Positions 1 to 12,249 of a DNA stretch of 64,000 nucleotides are shown in pieces. Both the position numbers and the translations under genes were made by a program. Source of the DNA: Paragonimus westermani. Lineage: Eukaryota; Platyhelminthes; Trematoda; Plagiorchiida; Troglotrematidae. The stretch spans positions 48,454 to 112,453 of the forward strand of contig QNGE01000860.1 in NCBI GenBank assembly GCA_008508345.1, read 5' to 3'. The notes under the pieces were generated by a model. The model did not search any database and was not told the origin of the DNA. It saw only the letters and a program-made list of their open reading frames with translations. Each line of letters begins with the position of its first letter. Positions within the stretch are counted from its first letter, which is position 1.

Positions 1-359
1 TGCTGATGCAGCTTCCCAGGTATACAAACCGGTCAACAACCTCCATGACTACATTATCCAACATCAAATCGACGTGGTCACAGCAATCCTGCAGAAGCAC
101 TTTGCATTTTGAGGCTGCAAAGCGCATTCCGAAGTATTTTGCAGAACGCGAAATAGCGTCTAACATTATTTGTGCCGATTGAAAGTTGTCAAACAGCAAC
201 ACCTTGTCGTCAGCATAATCAAGATCGGTCAGTCTTTCACCAGGTAGGAGGTCCACGCCGACATCTTGTGAGTGCCGGAGACAATCCTCCATTATTTCGT
301 CTATGACGAAACTAAACAAAAATGGTGACGGCGGACAGCCTTGACGTACGCCACTCATG
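1..359 (-). pseudogene. RTE-clade LINE reverse transcriptase fragment, open at window edge
   Basis: Reading the minus strand from 359 down gives about 119 codons without a stop, running off base 1. It carries the non-LTR reverse transcriptase blocks in order: GVRQGCPPSPFLF (motif B), the catalytic YADD box at 206-217, the FGMRFAASKCK block, and a terminal VVDRFVYLGSCIS block. This order and wording match RTE-clade LINEs known from flatworms. The enzyme would copy element RNA at a nicked target. The homology stops abruptly at about 360, so the palm N-terminus and the endonuclease are missing and the copy is truncated there. The retained YADD and clean frame suggest a fairly young insertion. 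The rest may lie outside the window. Confidence 0.85.
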
Positions 360-618
360 GTGCTGAAACACCAGCACAGGCTGCTAGCCTTTTCATCTCC
401 TAATTTTATCTACATGAACTGCAGGTTTGACGAAAGCCAAGGCACTGCTCCGCCGACAACTGGTCACACACGCACCATGACAACTGGTTACGCAGAAAAC
501 CTGACTGCAAATGTGGGGGGAGTATCAACGGACTCTGTCCGAAGTGAAGTTGGAACTACAGTCTCTAAATGGGTACATAGCGCTTGCCCTCCCTGATGTT
601 GCAATCACCTAGAAGGCC

Positions 619-1239
619 TTGTCAACTGCACACATAGAGGAGGCGGAAATAAAAAGGAAGAAGAAAGCTCGCAGAGAAAGGAGAGTTGTTTCATGGGGCC
701 GGCTCCCCACAATGTCTCCAGCCGAGGTAGCTAAATCAACATTAGCGTCTTCATTCTCCCTGGACTTCCCAAGCCTGGTACTCGCGAGTAAGCTGCGCGC
801 CAATACAACCAAAAAGTCACTTCGCCCTTTGGTAACCTTACCAGCTACGTCCAGCCCCGAGACCGTGGTCGTGAAAACAGTAGCTTTGAAGTCCGCCAAA
901 TCCTATGTGAAAGACGCGTCTTTCGATCGCTCTCAGCAAGAGAGGGGGGGACGCGAGCAGCAGACTAAGAGTAAGTCACGAGTCATGGCAGACCAGAAGC
1001 TGCAAATGGATACTAAGGTCGCAGTTTCTGCTCCTGAATTATCCCCTCAGACACCTGTGCCTGTTGTAGAAAGCGGAGGCACCGTCTGCATTGTCATTCC
1101 AAAGATCGACGCCCCAAGCACAGGCACGAGCATTGAGGGCACTGAAACCACACGAAAACCGTCGTCAGAGTTACCTATCCCAAACCCACCGGACGGCCCG
1201 CAGAAAATTCTTCCTCCCAAAAATTCGGAACGGAAGTAG
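619..1239 (+). pseudogene. LINE family C ORF1-like protein
   Basis: An open stretch of about 206 codons precedes the endonuclease of the same element. It begins with a very basic segment (KRKKKARRERR) and continues as Ser/Thr/Pro-rich low-complexity sequence ending in PPKNSERK. LINE ORF1 proteins bind element RNA, and a basic N-terminus would fit, but I see no RRM, zinc knuckle or other defined fold. The similarity of downstream sequence (about 1,200-1,560) to 36,640-37,060 and 7,090-7,180 shows that this 5' region belongs to the repeated element. The function is inferred from position only. Confidence 0.45.
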
Positions 1240-1639
1240 TCTACTGGGGTTGCCTTCTGCGACTCAAAAAGCACTCATATGGTCCGCCGCAAAAGGTAGT
1301 TCTATCAGTAGGCTCATTACACCGCGCGCATTGCCGTCTTTCTAACCCCGCACCCAGCAGACGAAGAAGTCAAATTTTCCGTGGTTGAAAACTTCCAAAC
1401 ATCCTCCCAAGAAGCGGAATTTGACAGAAGCGCAGAGGTCGCAAGTCGTGACACCAAGAATGCCGGTCAAGCGTCCTGTAGGGTCGCTGACGTACGCACG
1501 GCGATTATATCGCGCCCACAGACTTAAGGGAGGGCCGTCAGAACAACTCGGAAGAACAGACCGAGTCCAACCCCACCACCCTCCTCAATTCTAGGTCTTC
1601 TTCCCCAGGCTCTTCCCGGCGCTCTCTCCCATCTTTTCT

Positions 1640-2806
1640 CGCAAAATCCAACAAGGAAGTAGCTTTTAAGTGCATGTATATGAACTGTCTGCGTCTGGTT
1701 AATAAATTATCGGAAACCAGACAGTTAATTTATGACACCCAACCCTACATGCTCGCTTCCACGGAAATTTGACTATAAGTGACAGCAGTGACAGCAAACT
1801 GAGTATCCTTGGGTATTCAGTTTACCGGGCTGACTCCACCCGAGGGAGAATGGGGAGTTCTGCGACTTTCCTAAATCAGCATTTCCCGACGCTCACGGTT
1901 ATCGGCGGCTTCTTATCTTTTGATAACTGTGACCCTCTGTGGCTTCGACTAGCATTGCGTGGCCAAGGCTCACTCCTAGTGGGGATTATTTATCGTCCTC
2001 CCACATCCGACGTTCCCGACGATGACACCCTTATGGAAAGCCTGGACAACTTCCTGGGAATACAACGTTTAACTCATCTGCTTATTATGGGTGACTTATG
2101 GGCATCAGTTCCTCACCAGGACTGTGAAAGTGGTCTCTCGACCTCCTTATCGACGCTGATGCGATGGAAGGCGTGGACATAGCATGTCAGCGCCCCGACG
2201 CGGCATAGTTTTGGTCATATTCTCTCTCTCTGCTCGACCTAGTCATCACCAACAAGAACCACCTGGAAGACAGAGTGAACACCAAGCCGTCACTTGGACA
2301 CAGTGACCAGTCTGCTAACCTTTGATCTTATCTGTTACTGGTTACAACAGGATGATTTTAACGGCTTGAGAACCTACCTAGATTCACTTCTTCTTGACTT
2401 TGACTCCATGGACCAGAACCGCCGTACGTTTCAAGGCGCAATTCAGAAAGTGGACAACTCGTTTGTACCACGTAAACTGTGCACTTTCTCTTTTAGGCCA
2501 CCCCTTCCGTGCAGAATACGTCGTCTTTTCGATGACCGTTCCCATTTACTCGCAAGGCATGAGCTTACGGAAAACTCGGAGGACCTAAGCGCGTTCCACG
2601 TACTTCGAGATGGACGTAGGCGGGAAATCCGTGAACACACCAAACTCGTACGGGAGATTTTCCTCAGAGCCCCCCGGAACAAAAACTTCTTAATGAAGCA
2701 TATGCGACGACTGCCCGACGGAGGGACTTTATCTTACTTCGTAGTTGTGGCAGAGTTATTCAGGGAGTACTACTGGGCAGCCCACAAAGTCGAACCATCG
2801 AATTGA
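1640..2806 (+). pseudogene. LINE family C AP-endonuclease domain
   Basis: Translation across frame breaks gives the exonuclease-endonuclease-phosphatase blocks. These are an N-terminal YMNCLRLVNKLSETRQLI strand, then YSVYRADSTRGRMG, VGIIYRPPTS, a decayed GDLWAS block (usually GDFN), LLDLVITN and a degenerate GHSDQ block where the family has SDH. The long uninterrupted part is 2,294-2,806, which covers the linker to RT with its usual basic, helical character (CRIRRLFDDRSHL, REIREHTKLVREIF). Stops and a frame change separate 1,769-2,182 from 2,294-2,806. The protein would nick target DNA to prime reverse transcription; this copy lacks key catalytic residues. Confidence 0.7.
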
Positions 2807-3129
2807 CATCTGTAGCAACTATAATAAATAATATTTTGGTAGCCGCATTCATTTGTACATTTTCTATGATTTTGGTTTTGAACCCGTTTTTGTTTCAGTC
2901 AAGCTACCCCTTCCGTAACATTTGGCCCGGGGCTAAAAACACAACTCGCTCCGTACCTCGCTGGCTTGACGTATTTCTCTGTACACTGTATTTTTCAGGG
3001 TCGGTTATAATACGTGATCAACGCGCTAAGATTTGACTTTTCATTGTCGATTGTGATCAGACTGTTTTTATTTTGTTGGATCAGTTCCAACACATCCTAT
3101 CCTACCGCTTCAGTACTTCCGGCAACCAC

Positions 3130-4520
3130 TAGTGACCGTTGAGTTTTCTGTGTTAAATGTTGAAGACCTATTCAAGGTTAATTCATACAGTGTAATGGGT
3201 CCTGACAAGATCCGTCCCACAATACTCAAGGAAGCAGCAGCCGGTCTAGAAGAACCCCTTTCTAAGCTGCTTCAGCAGACACTCTAGACTGACATTCTTC
3301 CTAGTGCATGGGAAAACCCGATGGTCACACCCATATTTAAATCGGGCGACCGGCATTCTCCGGCTATCTATCGGCCACTCAGCCTTACTAGCATTTCGTG
3401 CAGGATAATGTAGCGTCTATAAAAGTGTGCCATCCTCAATCACTTCTCATCAAATCACCTTTTCTCTTCCACCCAGCAGGGCTTCCTTCCTAATCAGTCA
3501 TGCATAACAAACATGCTTATTTTCATGGATAGTCTGACGGAGACGAAAGACAATAGCCTCATCTCACGTGCCATCTTCGTTGATTTGGCCAACGCGGCTC
3601 CCTGAAACACACACTGCAAGTCTATGGTATTCAATGAGAGGTTCTTCGCTGGATTGCCTTTTTTCTTGATAAAACTTTTAGCGTTGAAACTGGATCAGAC
3701 CTTTTGTCTTCCTCTTTCAGCACTAGATCTTCGGTTATTTCCGACTTACATCAACGACCTTCCGGACAAGATTCCTAGTAACGCCCTCTTATACGCCGAT
3801 GGCCTGAAAATCTGGAATGCCACTGATCCCAGTGCGTTACAGATGAACCTTGACGCGATTAAGCGCTGGTCGGATGATTGGGGGTATCCCACTAAATTAC
3901 AATGAGTGTGCTCACATGTCACTCAGTGAAGATCCTGGCAATGTCCTCATGATCCACTGTGTGCTTAGCACAGTAGATATCGTGGAAATCGGTCTGACTC
4001 ATTCTTGCGTATCACCATGAGATGACGGCAAAAAAAGGATTTGCTGCTCTTAGGATGTTTAAGCGCATATTCTCCCGCATAGACAATAAAGCTTTTCAAA
4101 CGCTTTACGGTGTTTATGAGACGCTCCTCAAGTATGCGAATCAGGTCGTGTATACCGGCCCGGAGGAAGACATGTTAGCTGTTGTGCTTGTCCAGCACGC
4201 GGCTACAAAGGTGGTCGCGCTCGAGTCTCGACTTGAAATCCTTGATTCATACTCACTTGACTTCCGAAGACTCCGTAGTGATTTAGTATTCACACACTTC
4301 TTCCTTAGAGTAGGTATCGTAGAACAATTCTTCACAGTATCGAATGATGACGGTCGGTTACGACATAACAGAAAGCTTTTTAAGCTTAGTCCTCCGACGT
4401 TCCTTGGACGACAGTTCTTTTCATAGTTATCAACCATTAGAACAGTGTTCATTCTGAGGCCGTCAGGGGCGTTTCTGGGGATCGTTTTAAAGCCTTGTTT
4501 GATTCCCATTTACCCAGAAA
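3130..4520 (+). pseudogene. LINE family C reverse transcriptase, broken
   Basis: RT motifs appear in order but in shifting frames. They are the LPSAWENPMVTPIFKSGDR block with IYRPLSLT at about 3,300-3,400, the QQGFLPNQSCITNML block at 3,475-3,520, a decayed catalytic block, YINDLPDKIPSN at 3,750 and the palm C motif at 3,792-3,803. That motif reads YADG instead of YADD, so one catalytic aspartate is lost. The C-terminal segment 4,022-4,426 (FAALRMFKRIF onward) is the thumb and post-RT region seen also at 43,190 and 55,300. Stops, frameshifts and the missing aspartate make it non-functional. Confidence 0.75.
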
Positions 4521-4769
4521 ATTCACCACGTACGTAATTTTACTGTTTTTGGTGTTCACTGTAATCCCCTGTTTTCAATGACTGTTTTTCAGACCAAAGG
4601 ACGCCCGCTGACACTGAGCAAGAAAAACCGACTGAATCGGATAAAACTGCGCCTCGGCCTCGAACCCGTGTATCAGTCATTGAAAATACTAGATTCGTGC
4701 AACCAATCCAGTCATGTACAAGCATCTTGCAACTTGAGGCTTGAAAACACAGTCAGAAGTGCGTCATAA

Positions 4770-7089
4770 GACATGATACGATTTTTCCTGTCATGCATGT
4801 TATCTGGACAGTATTAACTAAGACCGGTCAACTTTCAACCCAGAAGTCAACACTGACGTTTCACGACTGCTGCAGTCAGTCCTCCACGGTAGGTGGTCAC
4901 CAGCTGTAAAGACGAACGTAATTGGTTGAAAATTTTGTTTGCGTTCGTTTGAAATGTGGTTGTAATTTGCTGTGTATGAGTGATGGTTCCCCTTAAAGTT
5001 GGCATGATTTTTATACAAACCACCAGCATGGGATAATGGGGAATATGAAATGGTTTCGGCTGTGTATGTGTTGAGCGGATGCAAACTGGATGATATATGC
5101 AATATGTGCAATATGTGTAGAACGAGCGGCTGGGTTGGATTCATGAGGTGATTTGTTTACCCGTGTATGGCTTCAACATACAACTGATTTGGGAGTAGGC
5201 TGGTGTGTTGGATGGACGCTATTTTCCATCATCAATGAAGGTGACGTGTTTAAATGTTGGGTTTGGAAGATCTGTTCGATTGGTCCCCATGTAGCATATG
5301 ACCCACCGAGATTGCACGGTTTCATGCGGGTTTCGGCGGGTTATGAGAAAGATAATCGAAACGACCATGGCATGAGACAATTCTCCTAATTGTAAATCTG
5401 CATTCATCTTTTAAGCAAAATTAGTGACATTTGTTTAAATGACCTCGCAAAGTCAGATATCGATAATATTTCGAGCTCGCTGAGGTAAGAGTTGTGCAAG
5501 TTAGACGGTTTGCTCTTCTACAGAAGTGCGTGAAAAATTAGCCGCTGTTGTTCATTCGCATATGTCACTTACGGAGACTGCTTTCTGATGGTTATTTAAT
5601 TCTTGTTCTATGTTAAATACTAACTGAGGAGTTGAATATCAAATATATCCATGAAAGTTGTATTATTGTGGTTGATGTTCGAATATTGCACAAGTTCATG
5701 AGGTTGTGTTGGGGTTACGCAGTGTGGCCAGGCAAATGTCTGTAGCATTGTCCAATGCTCTGAAGGAATACTGTAAGTTTGTTATGCTTCATGTTTGCCC
5801 TATCTCCATTATGTACGGAGATATGGAATTTCAAAACTACACGTAAAACTGATATAAATATGGTTCACTTTCGTTCAATACACATTTTCCTTGCGTTCCT
5901 CTCTGCAGGTTTCCTAAGTGTGTATCGAACTGCGGTGCAGTCGCTCCAATGTCAATGGCGAACTTTCCTGAACACGTGCATAACGAACTGTATGTTTCCG
6001 ATAAACTTGTGTAAACTATCCAATAAACTTTCCATGTTTGCGGATATTTTGCAATATTCTTCACAAACGGTATCGGTAAGTCTGAAACGCGTAACGAAAG
6101 TGATGAGGAAGCCGCTTTTAAACGAATCGAATTTTTCGGACCGCGATAAGAGTTTTGCTAGCAAGTTTTTCCCTGGCTCGCCGTGGCCTACGCGGGGCCG
6201 ATGTGGGGCCCCAGTCTCACTGTTCGCCATCCGCCCGCTATTGGCCCACCGTGGCCCGCGAGGAGCCTGTGCGGGCCCCGCAAAGTTTTGCTACTTGGGT
6301 CTGGGTGTGCGTTATTTTGCTTTGTAGAGCTGTTTGCGAATGGCACATGGTCACAGTATAGATGGATGTTCTGTTTTGAGTGGGTTTCTCTTCTGCAGTA
6401 GTGGTTGGCTTATTGGAGTAGTCTTTTAAAATTTCGTGGCACACACTCTGAAGGTAAGTCACGAGGGCGGTAATTCTTTCCTGGAGACCATTGACTCAAA
6501 CGATGGCGCATTACAGTTAGGCGCAGTATTGCCCCCTGTACGGTTTTCCAATCGGTTGGTAGTGGTCCGGTCGTCGTGAACGTGGTTACGTTTCGTCGTG
6601 TGGGTAGCTTGGAATTTGAAACAAATGTTCTCGCTGTCGAAACTAAGACAATGATCATTGTGTGTTCATATTTCCTCCCTGTGCATAAAACGCTGCGTAT
6701 GATTACTGTAATTTGTTATCGAGTGTCACACCGAATCGCTACGTAGTAAATTAATTTTGTTACATGGTATCTGATATTTTCCGTTTCACCGTGCTGGTCT
6801 TTTTCTGAAGCACTGGCAATTGACCGTTCCACATGGTATATTGATTGTCTCTAACGACAATGTCGGGTGTCGGATTTGACAGCGCTGGGACCCAGTGGAC
6901 ACAATGCGGGTCACCAGGCGTTTGCGGTTGGTCTGGGTGCAAAATGTCCGTACAAAACGTAATGGTATCATTTCCAGTCCACAGGACTCAACGCACACAA
7001 GTACAGGCAGCTAGTCTCTTTATCTGTCAATGTTATCTGCAACAGCTGCTGCCAAGGCACCGCTCGGCCGCTGATCGGTCACTTACACA
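4770..7089. other. No recognisable gene; GC-rich patch at about 6,180-6,290
   Basis: I find no protein family, RNA gene or clear repeat. A 182-codon open stretch at 5,779-6,327 has no recognisable domain, and overlapping open stretches on the other strand and frames are equally long, so I do not call it. The only compositional landmark is a GC-rich patch around 6,180-6,290 containing two similar units starting CCGTGGCC at 6,181 and 6,249. Confidence 0.5.
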
Positions 7090-7440
7090 CTATAAAAAAT
7101 GGTGATGTCGCGCTTGCAGCCTAAAAGGAGGGTTGTCGGAACAGCTAGGAATAACAGAGGGAGTCCAGCCCCGCCACAGTCCTCAATTGTGAGCGTTGTT
7201 CTCCAGCCTCTTTCTCGCACTCTGCTTTCTCCTATGTTGCGAAAGCCAACGGGGAAGTATGGATTAAGTGCGTATATATCAACTTTCTGAGTATGCGCAA
7301 TAAATTACCCTTATTTAAAGAGCTTCATCATGACACAACCGAAAAGTGGGCTCGAAACACTTCATTGTATCACATAAATCAGATCCCGCTCTTCCCAAAT
7401 CAACCAGTAAAGTTGAGGATCGCACCAAATTTAGTACGAA
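7090..7440 (+). mobile_element. LINE family C fragment (ORF1 end to endonuclease start)
   Basis: The translation around 7,100-7,400 matches the region of copy 1 at about 1,480-1,760. Corresponding stretches are SRLQPKRRVVGTARNNRGS with SRPQTxGRAVRTTRKNRPS, and AINYPYLKS with LINYRKPDS. The fragment starts and stops abruptly and carries stops, so it is a relic. Nothing else of the element lies nearby. Confidence 0.6.
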
Positions 7441-7460
7441 TGAGGTCGAACAGTTTGAGC

Positions 7461-7519
7461 GTCGTGTTTAACATGTTATTGATAAACAGTGTCGTGTTTA
7501 ACATGTTATTGATAAACAG
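7461..7519 (+). repeat. Two-copy tandem duplication, 30-bp unit
   Basis: A unit beginning GTCGTGTTTAACATGTTATT occurs at 7,461-7,490 and again from 7,491, identical over 29 bases. The unit contains the palindrome AACATGTT. Confidence 0.95.
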
Positions 7520-10500
7520 ATTGGGAATAATATGACGTTACGAGCAAGTTGCATTACTCTACGTTTCAACCACCCCGGGGGGGCCTTCCTCAGGAGTGTT
7601 GTAATTGAAATCCTAGTAATTGAGGACAATTCAAGCCAACGGAATTGAAGTGTGAAACAAACCAATGAAGTGGTTAGTGAAAACTGGCTACATCGTTGGG
7701 CAATTTGATGACCACACCGCACAGGCGATGCCAAGAACGTCATTCTCATTTACCGTAGATTCGGGCGATGCGTTCCGTAAATATTTCCTGTCAGTCACAG
7801 ATCCAAAACTATTCTAGTCATTTGAACTGTTCGCAACCGACTTCCGCCAATTTCAGCAGGCCACAAAGTGCTCATGGCATGAGCACCAAGGCTCCCAACG
7901 AAAGTAGGATAAGCCGGAGAGTCTACATAAGCACCAAGAGAGGTCAACCGCTACGTCCCAGCCGCCGTGTCCGCACACAGCCACATAGAGAGACGGGATG
8001 CCAGTCGTCTGTCACTGTGAATCGGAGCGCCGCTAGGTTTTACCGGGTGACTAGGGCAGTCGCTACACAAAATCATCAGGTGAACGTCATCGCCGTCATC
8101 ATTGACGCTTGAACGAAGAGTAGATCGAGGGGATACTGCCTTGGCTGATTCAGGTTGCTAGTTCATCCACGCTGTGCAACTATATACGGCGTGGGTTCAA
8201 AATGACCACGTCCACGCGCAATTTGCGTGCAAAACACATTACCTAAAGAAGCTCTCCGTCATAAATTTTTGAACTCGCTGACAAACCCACCGATTCAGAG
8301 CACGCCCGCTGTGTTCTGGAGCGAAGACCGTGCCACCCAGCTCTTCGTCGTAAGTCTCGAGCAGCGATTCATCTACGATCGCTATCCCGAAATGATGGAA
8401 GTGAGCTTCACACATCGAAGCTGTTCGGTCAAGCAACCCCGTTCTTTTTTATTTGTTTGACATCTGCGGGATGGGACTGCCGATCTGCTTCGAATGGCTG
8501 ACGAACGAGACGACCGAAGCCATCGCCCAGTTCCTCCGCATTTTCATCCGATACTTTGGGCGTATAAACACTATGACGATTATTATGGACAGCAGCCCGG
8601 CCACCCAAGTGGCGATTGCTCGAGGTCTGTCGCTGGTGCCGAGCACAACTCTCAGATAACATACGGCAGCGTGTAAGTCTTATTCCATTCACTTTATTCC
8701 TCTTAAAAGCATCCGGATCTCATTGCTTTCAAACACTTCCACAAGGCTGTACGTAATAGGAGTGCGCCGGTACTCTCAACTTCATCTCGCCAAATCTATC
8801 AACTTGATCTGGCGCTCTTCAGCTGCTTGTAACAGCTTGTGTCAGCATCTGACGTAACAGCCACTCTCCGATGTCTAAAACATTTGGGGCCAGAGACATC
8901 AACCCATCGCCCCATCAAGCGGCATGACCCGGACGGTCGCACTCGCTCATGGAATGCTGCCAAACAAGTCGGCAGTGTTGTCCAGCACATTGCAAAGAAC
9001 AGGCGGGACGGGCTGGCAACAGACAGCCGCGGCTTCCGTCCAGTCTCCGGTCATCTCGAACTGAACGCGGGCGCGAAATGACCGGTGCCATGGGCAGTGG
9101 AATGAATCTCGGCCCACGTGCAAGCCAATCGACAGCTGTCCGTTGACACTGCCGTGATACCCTTAATAGCAATCGGGAATGTCAAGGGATCCCACAGAGT
9201 CGACGAGGATAGCTGAATCTGCGACTGCTACTTCTCCGTGAAAATTATGCTGCCGTGTAGGCATGCGTTGCTTATGTATCGACAATTATGTGGACAGCAT
9301 TTTAGGCCTTCCGGTTATCATTGTTCCTTTTAAATCCGAAGGTTTCCCACTTACCCCAAGGTGGACTCGTGAATTCAAAACGGTCATTCACACTTCAGCT
9401 TCTACAATTGAAACACTGCGGAGGATCCGCATCAGACCCCCAGGACAGTCGGCGTTCAACAACCTCGAGTTGCTAGCACTTCGGAAGGTCTCTTGCTGTA
9501 TCTTCAACTAACTCATACTGGATGTGTGACAGTTTCTTCCTACATGCCCCAGTAATCCATTATTGCCCTACTTTCCTTACTTTTTCTTCGGCCTAGCAAG
9601 TTCACCAACTTCATGGCGGCCCCACGATCGAGAGGAGTTGGATTTACGCGGCAGGTCTCTGGGAGAAGGAAAATATCGTGTTGTTTATCTTGCCTCTGGA
9701 AGTGACGCTGATGGCGTGTGCAGAACAAATCTTCCGCGTAAAGGGAGGCGTATATGCCTTCCAGTGGTACTGTTAGGGGCGGTGCTCGTACTGAATCCGG
9801 TTTTGTATGCTTCGACCCTCAGATGGAGATATGTCTCCCACATTCACCACGAACGCCCAAGCTGATGCAGTTGCGAGTGCCTCTTTTATCCCGGCACGTG
9901 AATGCAACTTGCTCGTGTTACTCTGTTGGTGTAGGCACGTTGACTGCTACCCTAAAGCTGGTAACCGATTCCGTCGTTACCGTTTTGACGAAGCCTACTT
10001 GGACAAGGGACCCTGCGAATTATAGACCGTCAGACACCACACACATGAAGGTCAAATTCCGGTGGATGTGTGGGAGTGACGTATATCTAGATTTGTGCAT
10101 GTCGGTGTCGATAAATTCACACTCGCTTGTCTGGTGATAATTGGTCAAAGGTGGTGAAGGGTTCGTACGTACTGTTTTGCGCATGCAGAAATTTATCTGC
10201 TGTCTGTCGTCCCCTGCCAGCGGCACAGTGGAACGTACGAATCTTGTTTATAACGCACAATGCTTCTTCAGGTTTTCATTGACTACTAACACCTCTCAGA
10301 TGGCAGCCAAATTCCTCATTGGTTTTCTGCACGTTGCGAGAAAATTTCAGGGGAATTCAGCGGTCTCTTTAGACGAAGTGACATGGTTTAGGAATAAGAG
10401 TTGAGTATAGTATGTTCCGTCTGGAAGTAATTGCCCTTAATCGTTTCGCCTAATTGCAACAGGGAAGAGCCAGAATACAAAAGCTGCGAACCGTACATAT

Positions 10501-10869
10501 CCACTTTATTTGGAAAAGAGAAAAGCAGCTGATTCCATTGTGCACCGAGACCACTGACAGCGATTATCGTCTGAAAAGAACGCGACAGCAAGAAAGCATA
10601 AAACCCGACAAAGTGCAGAAGTTGAGTGACAGAATTGTTTTTTGGCAGGCTTATGTCAAGACGGTCGCCTGATGTCGATTTTCTCTTCTTTTATTTTCCC
10701 TTCCATCTTCCTTTTTTCTTAATATATTTTTCTAATACAATATTCTTCTTCATGGACCATTTTTGAGGACAGCATTCGCCCGAGCTGTGGTACTCATGGG
10801 TATGTCACAAAACTGAAAGCGATATGCGAAATCTTCGGCCAATCTCTTGAATACCATTCTAAATCAAAC
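7520..10869. other. No recognisable feature
   Basis: I inspected open stretches at 7,768-8,112, 8,227-8,460, 8,494-8,676, 8,839-9,081, 9,563-9,865 and 10,141-10,404. None shows a domain I recognise, convincing splice-linked exons or similarity to the repeats elsewhere in the window. A pyrimidine-rich tract lies at about 10,675-10,735. Confidence 0.45.
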
Positions 10870-11940
10870 CACTATAACGTACGTCTTCCAACAGGAATGT
10901 ACACACACCAAGGCTTTTGATCGAGTGAATCACCCCGTTTTATTTGACAAGCTCCACCGCTGAGGCGTCAAGAGAATCCTTCTCCGCTCGCTCGAATCTT
11001 ATTTGCCAAGCAGTTCCTACTGTGTGCGGGTGGGTTTCTCCGTATCCTCTACCAGGTTCAGCCGCAGTTGAGTCCCTTAGGACTCGGTCTTGGAGCCACT
11101 AGTTTTCGCTGCCTTCAGACAAAATATCGTCCCCGCTGATTCTGTTCACCGATGATATTACAATCTGGGGTATCATGTGCGACAGCCATGACGCGAGCGC
11201 CCTGCAGGCTGATATTACTGCCTTTCACAACTGGTCTGAATCACATTCTGTCGAGTTTGATACCATACAGTGCAAAGATATGTACAGCAGACATTAGCAC
11301 AGTTTTCTTCACTTCCCCGGCGGAATACTTCCGTTGCTCGAGACCAGAGGAAAAAGACCCTGGCACTGTTGTGGCGCACAACCTCTCGAGTTCTACCAGT
11401 CCGATGTTATGTACCAAGAAATCCAATAGTGCATTAGCGCTTCTATGTTCGAAAAATTCAAACGATCATGTTTCAGTGACCTATACAACAGCTTCATTCG
11501 TTGTCGCTTCGAAAATGAAATCATTGCTTGGTCTTCTCACTTGCAGAAGGACAAAATTAACTTGAAAACTGTTCAGAGGTACGCGACGAAAGCAGTTTGT
11601 GATTCACGTGCGAAACCCTATGTTTAGCGGCTTCAAGAATTAAACCTTTTCTCCCTGGAGTACCGCAGACAGACAGATGACGTAATACTGGCGTTCATTA
11701 TTCGGAGGACCCTCAACCATCTGTGCATATCCCTGCTCACTTCTGCGGATAGTAGCTCACTCAGGAAGGAAGTCCTTGAAACCAAAATGTTAGCAGTGTA
11801 GACTTGAGCTAGTGCAAACACTCTTCCCGGCTGGGGCCTGCAAAGCCTGAGAATTCCTGCCGGACCGTGTCGTCAGTGCCACCAGTTTAACACTTGGTCT
11901 TTGCCCAGCATGCTCTCTTTCGCCTGTTGAATAGCTCATA
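10870..11940 (+). mobile_element. LINE family D reverse transcriptase fragment
   Basis: The fragment covers the RT palm to C-terminal part. A decayed catalytic block lies at 10,910-10,960. The FTDD box at 11,145-11,156 stands for the usual Y/FADD. It is followed by ALQADITAFHNWSE and, after frame changes, by CFSDLYNSFIRCRFEN, IAWSSHLQKDKI and LNLFSLEYRRQTDDVILAF. The same blocks in the same order occur at 57,080-57,700, which is why I treat the two as one family. Several stops and frameshifts are present and no endonuclease or ORF1 accompanies it, so the copy is dead and 5' truncated. Confidence 0.7.
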
Positions 11941-12019
11941 CTTAATTATGTGTAGTTACGCCGATATAGGCCAACGTGTTCAACTACAGTAGGGATGCAC
12001 CGATCCATGTTCCACCCTA

Positions 12020-12240
12020 ATAAAAATAACAACGTATATTTCTCATCGCATATATGTAAAGCACGATGGGTTATGCGCGATCATTGCAGATAACAACAGG
12101 CGATACAAAACAACGAATAATTAGACAGTAGCAGAGACGTGAAACCTGTTACCAAAAAGGGCTCGATCAGAAACATAATAATTGCAGTTCACGGAACGTC
12201 GAAGCGCGCAGGAAGAGAACAGATAGTCGCTAAATAGTCG
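12020..12240 (-). repeat. Dispersed repeat: LINE 3'-tail-like segment, minus orientation
   Basis: This stretch begins with an A/T-rich short repeat and the block GTATATTTCTCATCGCATAT, continues GGGTTATGCGCGATCATTGC, and resembles 45,394-45,640 and 58,972-59,200. In the third LINE copy (58,985-61,340, minus) this segment is the 3' end, so this is probably the isolated 3' end of a 5'-truncated insertion on the minus strand. Confidence 0.55.
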
Positions 12241-12249
12241 ATTTATGGG

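Larger units (their letters stand above)
600..4770 (+). mobile_element. LINE family C copy 1 (CR1/jockey-like non-LTR retrotransposon), decayed but nearly full length
   Basis: Plus-strand order is a basic, low-complexity ORF1-like region (619-1239), an AP-endonuclease domain (about 1,640-2,806), a reverse transcriptase (about 3,130-3,905), a C-terminal RT region (4,022-4,520) and a short 3' block at 4,616-4,690. That block recurs at 43,780-43,860 and 55,920-55,995, which defines the family's 3' end. The frame breaks many times. About 250 bp at 2,807-3,060 do not resemble the element and may be a later insertion. This is the most complete family C copy here and served as the reference for recognising its fragments. 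The clade label is inferred from the domain order and RT wording. Confidence 0.75.

Noticed and set aside
5779..6327. 182-codon open stretch
   Set aside because: No domain and no repeat match, and several overlapping open stretches of similar quality lie in other frames and on the minus strand.
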